Below are positions 1-11,944 of a DNA stretch of 64,000 nt, in pieces. The position numbers were made by a program, and so were the translations under genes. The first letter of the stretch is position 1, and each line of letters opens with the position of its first letter. The notes beneath the pieces were generated by a model. That model saw only the letters and a program-made list of their open reading frames with translations, had not been told where the DNA came from and made no database searches. Source of the DNA: Aeromonas salmonicida subsp. salmonicida (GTDB lineage Bacteria; Pseudomonadota; Gammaproteobacteria; Enterobacterales; Aeromonadaceae). The stretch is taken from positions 124,001 through 188,000 of the forward strand of contig NZ_LSGW01000049.1 of assembly GCF_001643305.1 (NCBI RefSeq), written 5' to 3'.

Positions 1-3126
<3,126 letters not shown>

Positions 3127-3393
3127 TTTTTTATAATTCCCGCTGTAGTTAGTCTCGATATCCGAGTACCCGGTCATTGCCGAGCGATGCCATATTAATC
3201 AGCGGCAATCGTTTCAAATGTGAGCAGCAGGGCAAAAAAACCAACCCTTTTCAACAAGATAACGTTTTCATAACGAAAGTTGGATCCGGCTCACAGACCC
3301 GGCCACCATTTGGCGCCATATCTGGTCGAACCCGCTGGCACCTTGAAAAAAACCAGTTTTCAATCAGCCAGATAGCGTGAGCAGGAGCAGCAG
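3127..3393. other. Divergent intergenic region, pulA / small unknown gene
   Basis: This 267-bp stretch must hold the promoters of pulA (leftward) and the small gene at 3394 (rightward). It is AT-richer than its flanks. An inverted repeat TTGAAAA/TTTTCAA lies at 3343-3363, about 30 nt before the small gene. A lone CRP-like half site (TGTGA, near 3220) has no partner half, and no good MalT box was found, so control of pulA cannot be read from the sequence. Confidence 0.4.
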
Positions 3394-3804
3394 ATGAAAA
3401 GGATTGAAGAGCAGGCCAAACGGCTGGATCAGGAATATCAGGGGATTGCGCAGCTGTTTGACCAGTTTTGCCAGCAGGCGGGCGGGCTCGCAGAGCAGTA
3501 TCACTTCTTCAATTGGCCCGACTTTGAAGACACGCCGCCCCTGAGTCGGGCCTTCACCCTGCTGGGAGAACCCCGTGAGCTGCGGCTGCGCTGCCTGCCG
3601 GGAGAACGCGGCACCTTGAGCGGCCTCATCCAGGTGCGCGGTGAGGATGGCACAGTGCATGCCAGCCTGGGTTTTCGGGCGGATGGTCACCTGTTGCTGG
3701 AGTCGGGACACTTGCTGGACAACCCGCCAGGGCTGCTGCTCAAGCTGCTGCTGGGGGCCATCTGGCAGCACAAGCCGGACGATGACCACAGCCAGCATCA
3801 CTGA
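3394..3804 (+). CDS. Hypothetical cytoplasmic protein, 136 aa
   Basis: I do not recognise a family. The protein has no signal peptide or membrane segment. It starts with a charged, coiled-coil-like helix (about residues 1-35: many Glu, Lys, Gln and heptad Leu), continues with a mixed region rich in Leu/Arg, and ends with a polar His-rich tail (DDDHSQHH). The start is supported by AGGAG about 8 nt before the ATG. It stands alone: pulA diverges from it, dmeF converges on it, and a strong hairpin follows 12 nt after the stop. Codon use resembles that of its neighbours, so it is probably a real gene. Confidence 0.7.
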   Translation: MKRIEEQAKRLDQEYQGIAQLFDQFCQQAGGLAEQYHFFNWPDFEDTPPLSRAFTLLGEPRELRLRCLPGERGTLSGLIQVRGEDGTVHASLGFRADGHLLLESGHLLDNPPGLLLKLLLGAIWQHKPDDDHSQHH

Positions 3805-3815
3805 CGCGCACCACA

Positions 3816-3835
3816 GAAGGGGCCTTGGCCCCTTC
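3816..3835. terminator. Bidirectional hairpin terminator
   Basis: Perfect inverted repeat with a 9-bp stem (GAAGGGGCC / GGCCCCTTC) and a 2-nt loop between two convergent genes (stops at 3804 and 3874). A short T-rich stretch follows on the plus side. It probably serves both genes. Confidence 0.7.
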
Positions 3836-3873
3836 TTCACATCCTGTCTTGAGCATCCATCCCACGCGTCTGC

Positions 3874-4848
3874 TTATGGCTGGGCAATCTCTATGGTGAC
3901 GTGGACCAGCTCCTCGTGGATGGCGAGCCGCTCACGGATCTGGCCAGCCGGGATGGGCGTCGCCATCAATAGAGAGAGTACGCAGGCATACTGCTCCTGC
4001 CCCACCCGCCAGACGTGCAGATCGCGGATCTCGGCGTCCGGCAAGTCGGCTATCACCTCGCGGATCTCCGCCACCAGCGGGGTATCCATCTCGGCATCCA
4101 GCAGTACCCGGCCCGAGTCGCGCAGCAGCCCCCAGGCCCACACCGCCACCAGCACGGCCCCCGCTATGCCCATCAGAGGATCCAGCCAGTCGGCTCCCCA
4201 CAGCATGCCACCCACCAGCGCCAGGATGGCCAGCACAGAGGTGGCCGCATCCGCCAGCACATGAATGTAGGCGGCACGCAGGTTGAGATCCTGATGGCCG
4301 TGATGATCAGCATGGTCATGATGAGAGTGGTCGTGACCCTGGTGACTGTCATGGTTGTGATCATGATGACCATGGCTGTGACCGTGATGATGACCCTGAT
4401 CATCCTTGAGCAGCCAGGCACAGGCGAGGTTCACCAAGAGGCCCACCAGCGCGATGGCGATCGCCTGCTGATAGTGGATCGGACTGGGATCCAGCAGCCG
4501 GAACACAGATTCGAACAGCATCAACCCGGCCACCCCCACCAACAACAGGGCGCTGGTGAAGCCCCCCAGCACCTCTATCTTCCAGGTACCGAAGCTGAAT
4601 CTGTGGTCGCGGGCAAAATGACGTGCGGCACGATAGGCCAGCACGGAGAGGCCGAGCGCCAGCGCGTGGGAGCTCATGTGCCAGCCGTCCGCCAGCAGTG
4701 CCATTGAGTTGTAGAACCAGCCGCCGCTGATCTCCGCCACCATCATGATAACGGTGAGCAGCACGGCCCAGCGGGTTTTCTGTTCCGCCAGCGGATTACC
4801 CTGGTGCACGACGGGTTGATGGCAGTGGGATGAGACGAGGAATGACAT
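3874..4848 (-). CDS. dmeF: CDF-family divalent metal efflux transporter, DmeF type
   Basis: Inner-membrane cation diffusion facilitator that probably exports Co2+ or Ni2+ in exchange for protons. About 324 residues with six membrane segments. The transmembrane metal site is visible as HMSSHALAL (segment 2) and HVLADAATSVLA (segment 5), where CDF proteins carry paired His/Asp ligands. Between segments 4 and 5 is a long His-rich loop of repeated HH, HGH and HDH units, a metal-sensing or buffering loop typical of DmeF/ZitB. The start is set at ATG 4848 because CAGGAG lies 7 nt upstream; a longer reading from 4926 would overlap the divergent regulator. It is divergent from dmeR with a shared operator, so de-repression by metal is likely. 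Confidence 0.9.
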   Translation of the reverse strand: MSFLVSSHCHQPVVHQGNPLAEQKTRWAVLLTVIMMVAEISGGWFYNSMALLADGWHMSSHALALGLSVLAYRAARHFARDHRFSFGTWKIEVLGGFTSALLLVGVAGLMLFESVFRLLDPSPIHYQQAIAIALVGLLVNLACAWLLKDDQGHHHGHSHGHHDHNHDSHQGHDHSHHDHADHHGHQDLNLRAAYIHVLADAATSVLAILALVGGMLWGADWLDPLMGIAGAVLVAVWAWGLLRDSGRVLLDAEMDTPLVAEIREVIADLPDAEIRDLHVWRVGQEQYACVLSLLMATPIPAGQIRERLAIHEELVHVTIEIAQP

Positions 4849-4878
4849 GGATTTCTCCTGAGAGCGATGATGCAATAT

Positions 4879-4896
4879 ACTATACCCCAGTATAGT
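4879..4896. promoter_or_regulatory. Probable DmeR/RcnR-type operator
   Basis: Inverted repeat ACTATAC-CCCA-GTATAGT in the 71-bp gap between the divergent dmeF and dmeR. RcnR-family repressors bind A/T-flanked G/C tracts of the form TACT-(G)n-AGTA, which this matches closely. One site placed centrally can repress both genes. Binding itself is inferred. Confidence 0.75.
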
Positions 4897-4919
4897 TTTA
4901 TTGATCGAGAGGATCCTCC

Positions 4920-5195
4920 ATGTCACACACCATTCACGGCAAGAAGAAGTTGCTGGCGCGGGTGCGCCGCATCAAGGGCCAGACTGGGGCGCTGGAAAGC
5001 GCACTGGAGCAGGAGGGTGACTGCGCCGCCATTTTGCAGCAGATCGCCGCCATCCGCGGTGCCGTCAACGGCTTGATGCTGGAGGTGCTGGAGGGTCATA
5101 TGCGGGAGCATCTCGGCGCCGAAGAGGCCACCCCGGCCGAGCGGCTGGAGGATCTGGATCAGGTGGTGCGGGTACTGAGATCCTACCTGAAGTAA
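4920..5195 (+). CDS. dmeR: RcnR/CsoR-family metal-responsive repressor, DmeR-like
   Basis: Small all-helical repressor (91 aa) that releases DNA on binding Co/Ni. The sequence closely follows Escherichia coli RcnR, including the block CAAILQQIAAIRGAVNGLM. All first-shell ligands of RcnR are conserved at the same numbering: His3, Cys35, His60 and His64. That His3 is present argues for Ni/Co sensing rather than Cu (CsoR) or formaldehyde (FrmR). GAGAGGATCCTCC precedes the ATG. It is divergent from dmeF with an operator palindrome between them, so it most probably controls dmeF and itself. Confidence 0.92.
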   Translation: MSHTIHGKKKLLARVRRIKGQTGALESALEQEGDCAAILQQIAAIRGAVNGLMLEVLEGHMREHLGAEEATPAERLEDLDQVVRVLRSYLK

Positions 5196-5384
5196 AGGCT
5201 CCACGGCCTGCTCGCTACTGGCGTCAGCCATGGGAGCAAGTCCGGACCCTAACCCTTTACAGCAAAGGGGGCCATGGCCGTGCACGGCAGGTCCGTTTCA
5301 GACTTGAGCCCTCGCCCGCTTTACGCCATCATGACCGCCGATCATTGATCCCTTACCCTGGATTCCACTTCGCAAGGACCCCCC

Positions 5385-6581
5385 ATGTTTGAACACGTCG
5401 ATGCCTACGCTGGCGACCCCATACTGACCCTGGTCGAGACCTTCCACAAAGACACCCGTGAGCAAAAGGTGAATCTGGGGATCGGCCTCTATTACGACGA
5501 ACAGGGCCGCATTCCGCTGCTGGCGTCCGTGCAACAGGCTGAAGCCCAGCGCGCCGCTGCACCAGCTCCGCGCCCCTATCAACCGATGGAAGGGGCCGCC
5601 AACTACCGCACAGCAGTGCAGCACCTGCTGTTTGGCGCCGACCATGAAGCAGTCAAGGCCGGCCGCATCGCCACCATCCAGACCATAGGCGGCTCCGGCG
5701 CGCTCAAGATCGGGGCCGACCTGCTCAAGCGCTACTTCCCGACCTCAGAGGTGTGGGTCAGCAATCCGACCTGGGACAACCACAAGGCCATGTTCGAGGG
5801 GGCCGGCATCCAGGTGCACGACTACCCCTACTACGACGCAGCCACCGGCGGCGTCCAGTTTGATGCCATGATCGACTGCCTGAGCCAGCTGCCAGCGAAA
5901 AGCATCGTGCTGCTCCACCCCTGCTGTCACAACCCGACCGGCGTGGATCTCTCCTCTGCCCAGTGGGACAAGGTGATCGCGCTCGTGGTGGATAAGGGGC
6001 TAATTCCCTTTATGGACATCGCCTATCAGGGCTTCGGTGATGGTCTGGAAGAGGATGCCTACGCCATCCGTGCCATGGTGGCCGCCGGCGTCAGCTTCTT
6101 CGTCAGCAACTCGTTTTCCAAGAACCTCTCCTTCTACGGCGAACGCTGTGGCGGCCTGTCGGTCATCTGCAAAGATGCCGAAGAGGCGGGCCGGGTGCTG
6201 GGCCAGATGAAGGCGACAGTGCGTCGCAACTACTCCAGCCCCCCTACCCACGGCGGCCAGATCACAGCGGCCGTGATGAACGATGCCAGCCTGCACGCCC
6301 TCTGGGTCGATGAAGTGAGCGAGATGCGCATCCGCATCAAGGCCATGCGCCAGAAGCTGTTCGAGGTACTGAGCGCCAAGGTGCCTGGCCGTGATTTTGG
6401 CTACTTCATCAGCCAGCGCGGCATGTTCAGCTACACCGGCTTCACGCCGGAGCAGGTTGACCGCCTGCGCGAAGAGTTCGCCGTCTATCTGGTGCGCTCG
6501 GGTCGCATGTGCGTGGCGGGCCTCAACAGCCGCAACGTCGACTATGTGGCCGACGCCATGGCCGCCGTGCTCAAGGGCTAA
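5385..6581 (+). CDS. tyrB: Aromatic amino acid aminotransferase
   Basis: PLP-dependent class I aminotransferase, 398 aa, catalysing the last step of Tyr and Phe synthesis (also Leu/Asp) in the cytoplasm. The family start [14 protein letters not shown] is present. The PLP lysine is Lys246 in [14 protein letters not shown]; Asp211 (MDIAYQG) contacts the pyridine nitrogen and Asn183 lies in HNPTG. Length equals that of E. coli TyrB/AspC. AAGGACCCCCC precedes the ATG. TyrB is favoured over AspC by overall similarity, but the two are hard to separate by eye. A TTTACA half site near 5257 could be part of a TyrR box but has no clear partner. Confidence 0.9.
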   Translation: MFEHVDAYAGDPILTLVETFHKDTREQKVNLGIGLYYDEQGRIPLLASVQQAEAQRAAAPAPRPYQPMEGAANYRTAVQHLLFGADHEAVKAGRIATIQTIGGSGALKIGADLLKRYFPTSEVWVSNPTWDNHKAMFEGAGIQVHDYPYYDAATGGVQFDAMIDCLSQLPAKSIVLLHPCCHNPTGVDLSSAQWDKVIALVVDKGLIPFMDIAYQGFGDGLEEDAYAIRAMVAAGVSFFVSNSFSKNLSFYGERCGGLSVICKDAEEAGRVLGQMKATVRRNYSSPPTHGGQITAAVMNDASLHALWVDEVSEMRIRIKAMRQKLFEVLSAKVPGRDFGYFISQRGMFSYTGFTPEQVDRLREEFAVYLVRSGRMCVAGLNSRNVDYVADAMAAVLKG

Positions 6582-6591
6582 CCCGTGCAAA

Positions 6592-6613
6592 CCCCGCTCA
6601 AGCGGGGCTTTTT
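6592..6613 (+). terminator. Rho-independent terminator of tyrB
   Basis: Stem CCCCGCT/AGCGGGG with a 2-nt loop followed by a run of T, 11 nt after the tyrB stop. Textbook intrinsic terminator. Confidence 0.9.
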
Positions 6614-6639
6614 GTTTGTCCCTATGTTGTGGAGCTGTC

Positions 6640-6744
6640 ATGGATCTGATTGCACTGTCATGTTTGACGGTGAGGGGCCGCCATCTGGTCAATCGACCTC
6701 CCCTGCCCGCGCTTGTCTCGCTGCAGGAGGCACAGTGGATCTGA
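6640..6744 (+). CDS. Possible 34-aa leader ORF, partial duplicate of the LysR gene start
   Basis: An ATG with GGAG 5 nt upstream opens a 34-codon frame beginning MDLIALS. The next gene, 95 nt downstream, begins VDLIALS. The two DNA segments are nearly identical over the first 19 bases and again over the stretch encoding GRHLV, with a 6-nt difference between. The small frame ends at 6744, 10 nt inside the LysR coding region, an arrangement that can couple translation. It may be only a relic of a 5' duplication. Expression is unproven. Confidence 0.35.
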   Translation: MDLIALSCLTVRGRHLVNRPPLPALVSLQEAQWI

Positions 6745-7658
6745 TTGCACTGTCCAGGCTGGGAGGCCGTCATCTGGTCACCCTGCATCTGCTGCTCGAC
6801 AGCCAGAGCGTCACCCGCACGGCCGAGCGGCTCTGCACCACCCCCTCCACCGTCAGCAAGACCCTCAACCAGCTGCGGGATCTGCTCGGCGATCAGCTGC
6901 TCTACCGCCAGGGCAACCAGCTGTTGCTGACCCCCTTTGCCGAGCGGCTCGGCCCTACCCTGCACCGACTGCTGAGCGAGCTGAACAATCTCACCAGCCA
7001 GGACGGTTTTGACCCCCAAACCTGGCAGGGACAACTGAGGTTTGCGCTGCGGGAAAGCAGCATGGTCTGGCCGATGGGGCCCATTCTGGGCCAGCTGATG
7101 CAGGAGGTACCGGGCCTGGAGCCCAACGTCTGGAACAAGGATGAGCAAGGTCTGACGGCACTGGCAGCGGGCAAACTCGACTTTGTTATCCTGCCCCACG
7201 ACCAGAGCCAGCCCCTGCCCCGCCAGCCGGGTCTGGTATGGGAAACGCTGCGGGAAGACAGGCTGGTCTGTCTGCTGCGGGCGGACCATCCGGCGCTGGA
7301 CAAGCCCTGGGATCTGGATGCCTACCTGAGCTGGCGCCATATCGCCATTCGCGATCAGGAACTGGCCAACCCCTTCTTCGAGCAGAGCCTGGCCCAGCTG
7401 CAGGTACGCCGCCAGATCGGTGCCACTCTGCCGGATTTTGGCAGCGCGTCAGCCCTGCTGCGCCAGAGCGATCTCATCCTGACCGCCATCGAGGGTTGGG
7501 CGTTACAGAGCGCGGCTTTGGGATTAGCGATCCGTCCAGTCCCGTTCGACTATGGCGCCGTCACCCACAGCCTGGTGTGGTATGGGCCGGCGGGCGAAGA
7601 GCCGGCGCTGCGCTGGTTCAGACAGCGGATCCTGACACTGGCCAGGGAGCTGGGTTAA
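6735..7658 (+). CDS. LysR-family transcriptional regulator
   Basis: 307 aa. The N-terminal winged helix-turn-helix (about residues 15-75, with SVTRTAERLCTTPSTVSKTLNQLR as recognition region) is followed by a substrate-binding domain of usual length. The start is taken as GTG 6735, with AGGAGG 4 nt upstream; the frame is open further upstream but would add about 50 residues unlike the family. It follows tyrB after a strong terminator, so it is probably transcribed alone. No divergent target is present and the ligand is unknown. An upstream partial duplicate of its first codons is described separately. Confidence 0.85.
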   Translation: MDLIALSRLGGRHLVTLHLLLDSQSVTRTAERLCTTPSTVSKTLNQLRDLLGDQLLYRQGNQLLLTPFAERLGPTLHRLLSELNNLTSQDGFDPQTWQGQLRFALRESSMVWPMGPILGQLMQEVPGLEPNVWNKDEQGLTALAAGKLDFVILPHDQSQPLPRQPGLVWETLREDRLVCLLRADHPALDKPWDLDAYLSWRHIAIRDQELANPFFEQSLAQLQVRRQIGATLPDFGSASALLRQSDLILTAIEGWALQSAALGLAIRPVPFDYGAVTHSLVWYGPAGEEPALRWFRQRILTLARELG

Positions 7659-7769
7659 CGCCCCCGGGCTGCACGCATTGCAGATCCTGCGGGCGCCATT
7701 ACCGACCCGAAGAGGAGATGGCCCCACCAGGGGAACTCCCATGGCAAGGCTCGCAGAGAGGAGAAAGCC

Positions 7770-8093
7770 TCAGGGCTTCCTGGTATAGATGGGGTTGGGG
7801 AAGGGCGCGATGTTGTTGCCCAGCTCAGTGATGCGGGCGGCCCCCTGTTTGCGCACCTGATCGACCCGCAATACATGGTGCATGGGGATCATGGTGCGGT
7901 CGACGTCGGCAAATTCACTCTTCAATTTCTCGTGGCTGGGATCGACGATCAATGCCGTGTGGTTATCCCACACGAAGTGAGCGATCTCGATAAAGCCGAA
8001 CAGCTGACCCTGACTCACTTCCCTGACATAGACTTCATAACGCTCGCTGTGGCAAATGAACTGCACTCGGTATAAGGCGTTGGATTCACTCAT
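7770..8093 (-). CDS. DUF1820 family protein
   Basis: 107-aa cytoplasmic protein of unknown function. It shows the pattern I associate with DUF1820: an N-terminal beta-rich half (LYRVQFICHSERYEVYVREV), then FGFIEIAHFVW, and the conserved segment DPSHEKLKSEFADVDRTMIP with HHVLRVDQV. No signal or membrane segment. A short hairpin GAAGCC-CTGA-GGCTTTC on the minus strand overlaps the stop codon and may act as a weak terminator. It converges with the LysR gene and is separated from the yjjI operon by about 200 bp. Confidence 0.8.
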   Translation of the reverse strand: MSESNALYRVQFICHSERYEVYVREVSQGQLFGFIEIAHFVWDNHTALIVDPSHEKLKSEFADVDRTMIPMHHVLRVDQVRKQGAARITELGNNIAPFPNPIYTRKP

Positions 8094-8292
8094 GTTCGTC
8101 TGTTGATTGTGGGCGAATGCCCCATTCTAGCCGCCCCCTCGCAGAGCTCAAATAGACAGCAATCACAGTTACGTCATCTTCAGACTCAGACTGCAAAAAA
8201 GCCGCCACCAGACTCAACATCAGAGCAGGGTGCTGGCAAAAGCATCCCATCAAATTGCTTTGCGATCAGTTAATTAGCCAGCAAACACAGGG

Positions 8293-9110
8293 TCAGATAA
8301 TGGCCGGCAGTGAAACGGGTCCAAGTCCCCTGTCGCTCACCGCCCTGGCAAGGCGAGTCAGCTCATCTCTGCCCGCCTCCGGCCAGCTCGTCGCCACTCC
8401 GCGCACACCATGCTGACGAAAGCCGTTGAGGCGGATGGGCACTGGCCCCAAGTTCTGCAAAAAGCTGGCCAGACCCGTTTCCAGCTTGCCATCGGCATCC
8501 AGAAAATCGCTGCGTCCCGGCACGTGGAGCAACCGCAGCTCGGCCAGCTTGCCATGACTCGCCAGCAGGCGCAGCGAGGCCAGCACCCGCTCGCGGCCAA
8601 CACCTGTGAGTGAATGGTGCACCGAGTCGCGCCACCCCTTGAGATCTATCATGGCGCCGTCCAGTACCGGCAGCAGCCGCTGCCAGCCCGTCTCGGCCAG
8701 GGAGCCGTTGCTGTCGAGCAGACAAGTCAGGTGCGAGAGATCCTGTGCCTGCCTGATGGCCGTGAACAGGGCGATCACGAACGGCAGCTGAGTCGTGGCC
8801 TCGCCGCCGGAGACGGTAATGCCGGTGAGCAGAGGACCGTAGCGGCGCAGCAGGGCCAGCACCTCGGCAACCGATATCTGGCTGGTCTTGGGGCTGGCAT
8901 GGCGCGGGCAGCCGTCGATGCAGCGATCGCAATCGGTGCAGAGCGCCGCCTGCCAACGCACCCTGCCCTCGATGAGCGTCAGGGCAGCGAAAGTTGCACC
9001 CCTGCAGGAAGAGCACCAGCCGATTGCCGGGGCCGTCCACGCAGGAGAAGGGCAGCCAGCGGCTGACCGTTGCGGTGCGCTCCGTTGGCTCCCTCCTTTC
9101 CTTGCCGCAT
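8293..9110 (-). pseudogene. yjjW: yjjW, glycyl-radical enzyme activase, inactivated by an internal out-of-frame deletion
   Basis: Radical-SAM activase expected to install the glycyl radical on the adjacent YjjI. Two frames are needed. The N-terminal part ([28 protein letters not shown]) is in one; the rest ([19 protein letters not shown] through [12 protein letters not shown] to the stop) is in another. They meet near 8990. Against the E. coli protein as I remember it, about 25 residues are missing there, including the third cysteine of the CxxxCxxC cluster motif and the first ferredoxin-like cysteines. The flanks are otherwise family-like, so this is a deletion. No good start codon lies between the yjjI stop and the conserved N-terminus. 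Loss of function is very likely. Confidence 0.85.
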
Positions 9111-10637
9111 TCAGTAGTCACACAGGGTCGCCTCACGGCCAACCACTCTCGGCGCTCGCTGACGAATGGCCGTCAGTTCACTCGCCTCGGCACCGAGACA
9201 GGTGGTCTGCAGCCGCGACCCTTCGGTCGCGAAACGGGCCACGTCGCTCTTGCGGATCATGTAGCCGGTCACCCGTACCAGATCGCTGTCCGCCACGTTG
9301 GCGGTAAACTCACGCATGCCGATGGCGAGGGCCCCCTTGCAGAGCTGCAGCAGCGCCTGCGGGTTCTGGCGTATGGTGGGATCCAGGGTCAGGATCTCGC
9401 TGATCCCGGAGTGATAGAAACCGTGGTGCGGCGCCAGGGCCAGCACATGGCTGGCGGGATCCGGCTCCTGACCGTAAGGGATCCGTACTCCGGGGGTCAC
9501 ATCGCGATCCACGCTGAGCCCGCCCTGAGAATGGAGCAGGGCGCGACCGCCCCAGGCGTGTACCTGTGGCGTCTCGCTCACATGGCGGGAGAGCTGGGCC
9601 GAGATGCGATAGCCAAGCTGGTTGGCCTCCTCGTCATGTCCGTAGCGCTCGGGCAGATTCTCCTTGTCCATCAGCAAATTGACCGCCTCCGCCATGCCAT
9701 AGATGCCGAACATGGGTACGAAGCGGTCTTCGTCGATCAAGCCCTCCTGCACCAAAAAGCTGTCGAAGAAGCCGGACTCCTGATGGAGGAAGGCGGCGCG
9801 TGCCCCGATCAGCTGGGAGGCGAGACGGCAGTAGTGGGGTAGCAGACAGCCCATGAAGTCGTCTATGCCGTGGGCCTGCTCGGCCACCCGCTTGAGGGAG
9901 AGTCGCACCAGGGTATTCGCGCCACCGGCCTGGGGCAGAGCGTTGTAGCAGCTGACGATGCCAAAGCCGCGCTGGTCGAAGGTGTTACTATGGAGCGGAT
10001 AGTTGGCGATGTGCGGCTTGCTGCAGCTGGCTATGTTCTGCACCGCCAGCATCAGCAGGTTGTCCGGGGTCTGCGCCGGATCGTGAAACAGGGTCAGGTT
10101 CGGCGCCACCTGCTTGAGCTCGCCGTCGATGCGCAGGATCAGGCGGCAGAGACGGTTGTCATCGGGACCTATATTGACGTGCATGAAGGCGTCCGGCAGT
10201 ACCCGATCCAGGTAGATCCAGAACCCTTTCAGCTTGCGATGGAGGGCTTCGTCATCCAGCTCACCCACAAAGGGCAGCAGCAGATGATCGAGGCGCCCCA
10301 GCCAGACCGGCATGCCGGTGACGGAGGGCACATGGTGATAGAGGATGCGAAGGGCATCGAGCGCCTCGTCAAAATCCTTGGGGGGCGCCAGCTCCAGCCA
10401 GGCGGATCCCTGACTCAGGAACTTTGCATAATCCGGCAGCACGTAGCGCGGCTTGTAGGGGGCATGTCCCTCGAACATGTCACAGAGAAACCCCTGCGCC
10501 AGCGCCTCGGCGACCGCCGGTGGCAACTCTGGGTAAGGCAGCGCATTTTCGGCGGCCAGCGCCAGGGCATGGTTCTTCTGAGCGGGCGAGAGCAGGGGAT
10601 CGCGCACTATGCGCTGACAGGTTTCGGTGAAAGACAT
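9111..10637 (-). CDS. yjjI: YjjI-family glycyl radical enzyme
   Basis: 508-aa oxygen-sensitive enzyme of the glycyl-radical superfamily; substrate unknown. The C-terminal radical loop is seen as [10 protein letters not shown] with Gly as radical site, about 40 residues from the end. A mid-protein cysteine in NIASCSKPH is a candidate thiyl residue. Length matches E. coli YjjI (about 516 aa). The ATG follows AAGGAGCTCCCC. The activase gene yjjW lies immediately downstream as in other bacteria but is broken, so this enzyme is either unactivated or served by another activase. Confidence 0.88.
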   Translation of the reverse strand: MSFTETCQRIVRDPLLSPAQKNHALALAAENALPYPELPPAVAEALAQGFLCDMFEGHAPYKPRYVLPDYAKFLSQGSAWLELAPPKDFDEALDALRILYHHVPSVTGMPVWLGRLDHLLLPFVGELDDEALHRKLKGFWIYLDRVLPDAFMHVNIGPDDNRLCRLILRIDGELKQVAPNLTLFHDPAQTPDNLLMLAVQNIASCSKPHIANYPLHSNTFDQRGFGIVSCYNALPQAGGANTLVRLSLKRVAEQAHGIDDFMGCLLPHYCRLASQLIGARAAFLHQESGFFDSFLVQEGLIDEDRFVPMFGIYGMAEAVNLLMDKENLPERYGHDEEANQLGYRISAQLSRHVSETPQVHAWGGRALLHSQGGLSVDRDVTPGVRIPYGQEPDPASHVLALAPHHGFYHSGISEILTLDPTIRQNPQALLQLCKGALAIGMREFTANVADSDLVRVTGYMIRKSDVARFATEGSRLQTTCLGAEASELTAIRQRAPRVVGREATLCDY

Positions 10638-10710
10638 GGGGAGCTCCTTGGCGGATAGTCCCTAAATCCTCACACTTGAGAGGTGTTTTTTGAAGTGACA
10701 TTCACAACAT

Positions 10711-10737
10711 GGCGGATATCCATAAAGGACATCCACC
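10711..10737 (-). terminator. Hairpin downstream of azlCD
   Basis: In the minus-strand RNA an 11-bp stem (GGUGGAUGUCC / GGAUAUCCGCC, including G-U pairs) closes a 5-nt loop 17 nt after the azlD stop. There is no clear U-run, so it may be a pause or processing site rather than an efficient terminator. Confidence 0.45.
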
Positions 10738-10753
10738 ATGCCAGATCACGGAC

Positions 10754-11086
10754 CTACCCCAGCCAGGGCAAGAGGGCGGCCATGCCCCCCTGCCAGCGCA
10801 GCAGGAAGAAGCCCCCCATGCCCACCAGCAGGGTCGGCAGCCGCAGCAGGGTCAATGCCGTCACCAGCAGGGTAGCGGCCAGGTAGTCCGGATCCCAGTC
10901 CAGCCCCTTGCCCGGCTCATAGCTGAAGACGATGGGCAACCAGATGGCGGTCAGCACCGACTGGGCCGAGAAGCTGAGGAAGGCCCCCATCTCGGCACCG
11001 GGTTGATAACGGGTCAGCCGCGAGAAGAAGGCGAAGCGATTGAAGAAGGTGATCAGGGCCAGCAGGCCTATCATCAGCCAGCTCAT
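10754..11086 (-). CDS. azlD: AzlD family branched-chain amino acid exporter subunit
   Basis: Small integral membrane protein (110 aa) with about four hydrophobic segments; family motifs include TFFNRFAFF and the C-terminal GGFFLLRWQ region. It partners AzlC in exporting branched-chain amino acids or analogues. Two starts are possible: an ATG at 11092 overlapping the azlC stop (ATGA), and an ATG at 11086. AGGAG abuts the first but lies 6 nt before the second, so 11086 is preferred. Encoded directly after azlC, hence one operon. Confidence 0.85.
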   Translation of the reverse strand: MSWLMIGLLALITFFNRFAFFSRLTRYQPGAEMGAFLSFSAQSVLTAIWLPIVFSYEPGKGLDWDPDYLAATLLVTALTLLRLPTLLVGMGGFFLLRWQGGMAALLPWLG

Positions 11087-11088
11087 TG

Positions 11089-11808
11089 TCATCTCCTCAT
11101 CCGGTGCAGCACATAGCCCACCACCATGCCGGCCAGCGCCGATATGATGATGTAGACCTCCGCCAGCAGCGGCTTGGTGAGCAGTGCAGTGCCGCCGCTG
11201 ACTAGGGTCGCCGCCACCATGGGCAGGTTCTTGAGGGCGGGTATGGTCATGGCGATAAAGGTGGCCGCAATGGCGAAGTCCAGCCCCATCTTGTCCAGGC
11301 CGTCTATGTACTGACCGGCGGCGATACCGAGCAGGGTCGCCAGATTCCAGAACAGGTAGAACACGAAGCCCGCGATCAGGGCATAACCGGGATGGAAGCG
11401 GCCGCTGCGCTCCCTGTCATTGAGCGCCACCGCAAACATCTCGTCAGTCAGAAAGAACGCCAGACTGGCACGCCAACGCAGGGAGAGCGGCAAGACATCG
11501 CGACGGAAGGTAAAGCCATAAAGCAGATGCTGGGAGGTGATGACGAAGGTGGATCCCATGATGGGCAGCAGGGGCGTCCCCGCACCGAACAGTGTGGTAG
11601 CCGAAAGCTGGGCAGCACCGGCATAGACCAGCAGGGACATGCATTGGGCCTGTAGCGGGCTCAGCCCCACCTGCAATGCCAGGGCGCCGCACAGTATCCC
11701 CCAGGGGATGACGGAGATGGAGAGCGGCAAAATATCGAGGGTGGCGCGCCACCAGAGCGCGCGGGCGCTCTCGGTACCGGCGGGAAGGGCACTCGTTGCT
11801 GACGGCAT
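11089..11808 (-). CDS. azlC: AzlC family branched-chain amino acid exporter, large subunit
   Basis: About 239 aa, multi-spanning inner-membrane protein. Recognised by LPLSISVIPWGILCGALA, the loop YAGAAQLSATTLFGAG, and FFLTDEMFAVAL, all typical of AzlC. Together with AzlD it forms a bipartite exporter (YgaZH-like). The start is ATG 11808 with AAGGATGA upstream; a 15-residue extension to 11853 is open but has no ribosome site. The pair is divergent from nothing and its regulator is not in the window. Confidence 0.87.
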   Translation of the reverse strand: MPSATSALPAGTESARALWWRATLDILPLSISVIPWGILCGALALQVGLSPLQAQCMSLLVYAGAAQLSATTLFGAGTPLLPIMGSTFVITSQHLLYGFTFRRDVLPLSLRWRASLAFFLTDEMFAVALNDRERSGRFHPGYALIAGFVFYLFWNLATLLGIAAGQYIDGLDKMGLDFAIAATFIAMTIPALKNLPMVAATLVSGGTALLTKPLLAEVYIIISALAGMVVGYVLHRMRR

Positions 11809-11911
11809 GGGGTCATCCTTGTTGCATCCACGGCGAGCGGGAAAAACTAGCACGACACAAGGCCGCAGACCAAGGACTAAAACGGATACTGCAAGGGTTC
11901 AGAAATGCAGT

Positions 11912-11932
11912 GCGCCCCCATGAAGGGGGCGC
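11912..11932. terminator. GC-rich hairpin after the L,D-transpeptidase gene
   Basis: Perfect 8-bp stem GCGCCCCC/GGGGGCGC with a 5-nt loop, 13 nt beyond the minus-strand stop at 11945. The U-tract is weak. Confidence 0.6.
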
Positions 11933-11944
11933 GCAGAGAGGCAA

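Noticed and set aside
3127-3393. MalT box and CRP site for pulA
   Set aside because: Only single weak half sites were found; not enough to annotate.
5253-5269. CCCTTT/AAAGGG inverted repeat with TTTACA before tyrB as a TyrR box or terminator
   Set aside because: Spacing does not fit the TGTAAA-N6-TTTACA consensus and no T-run follows.
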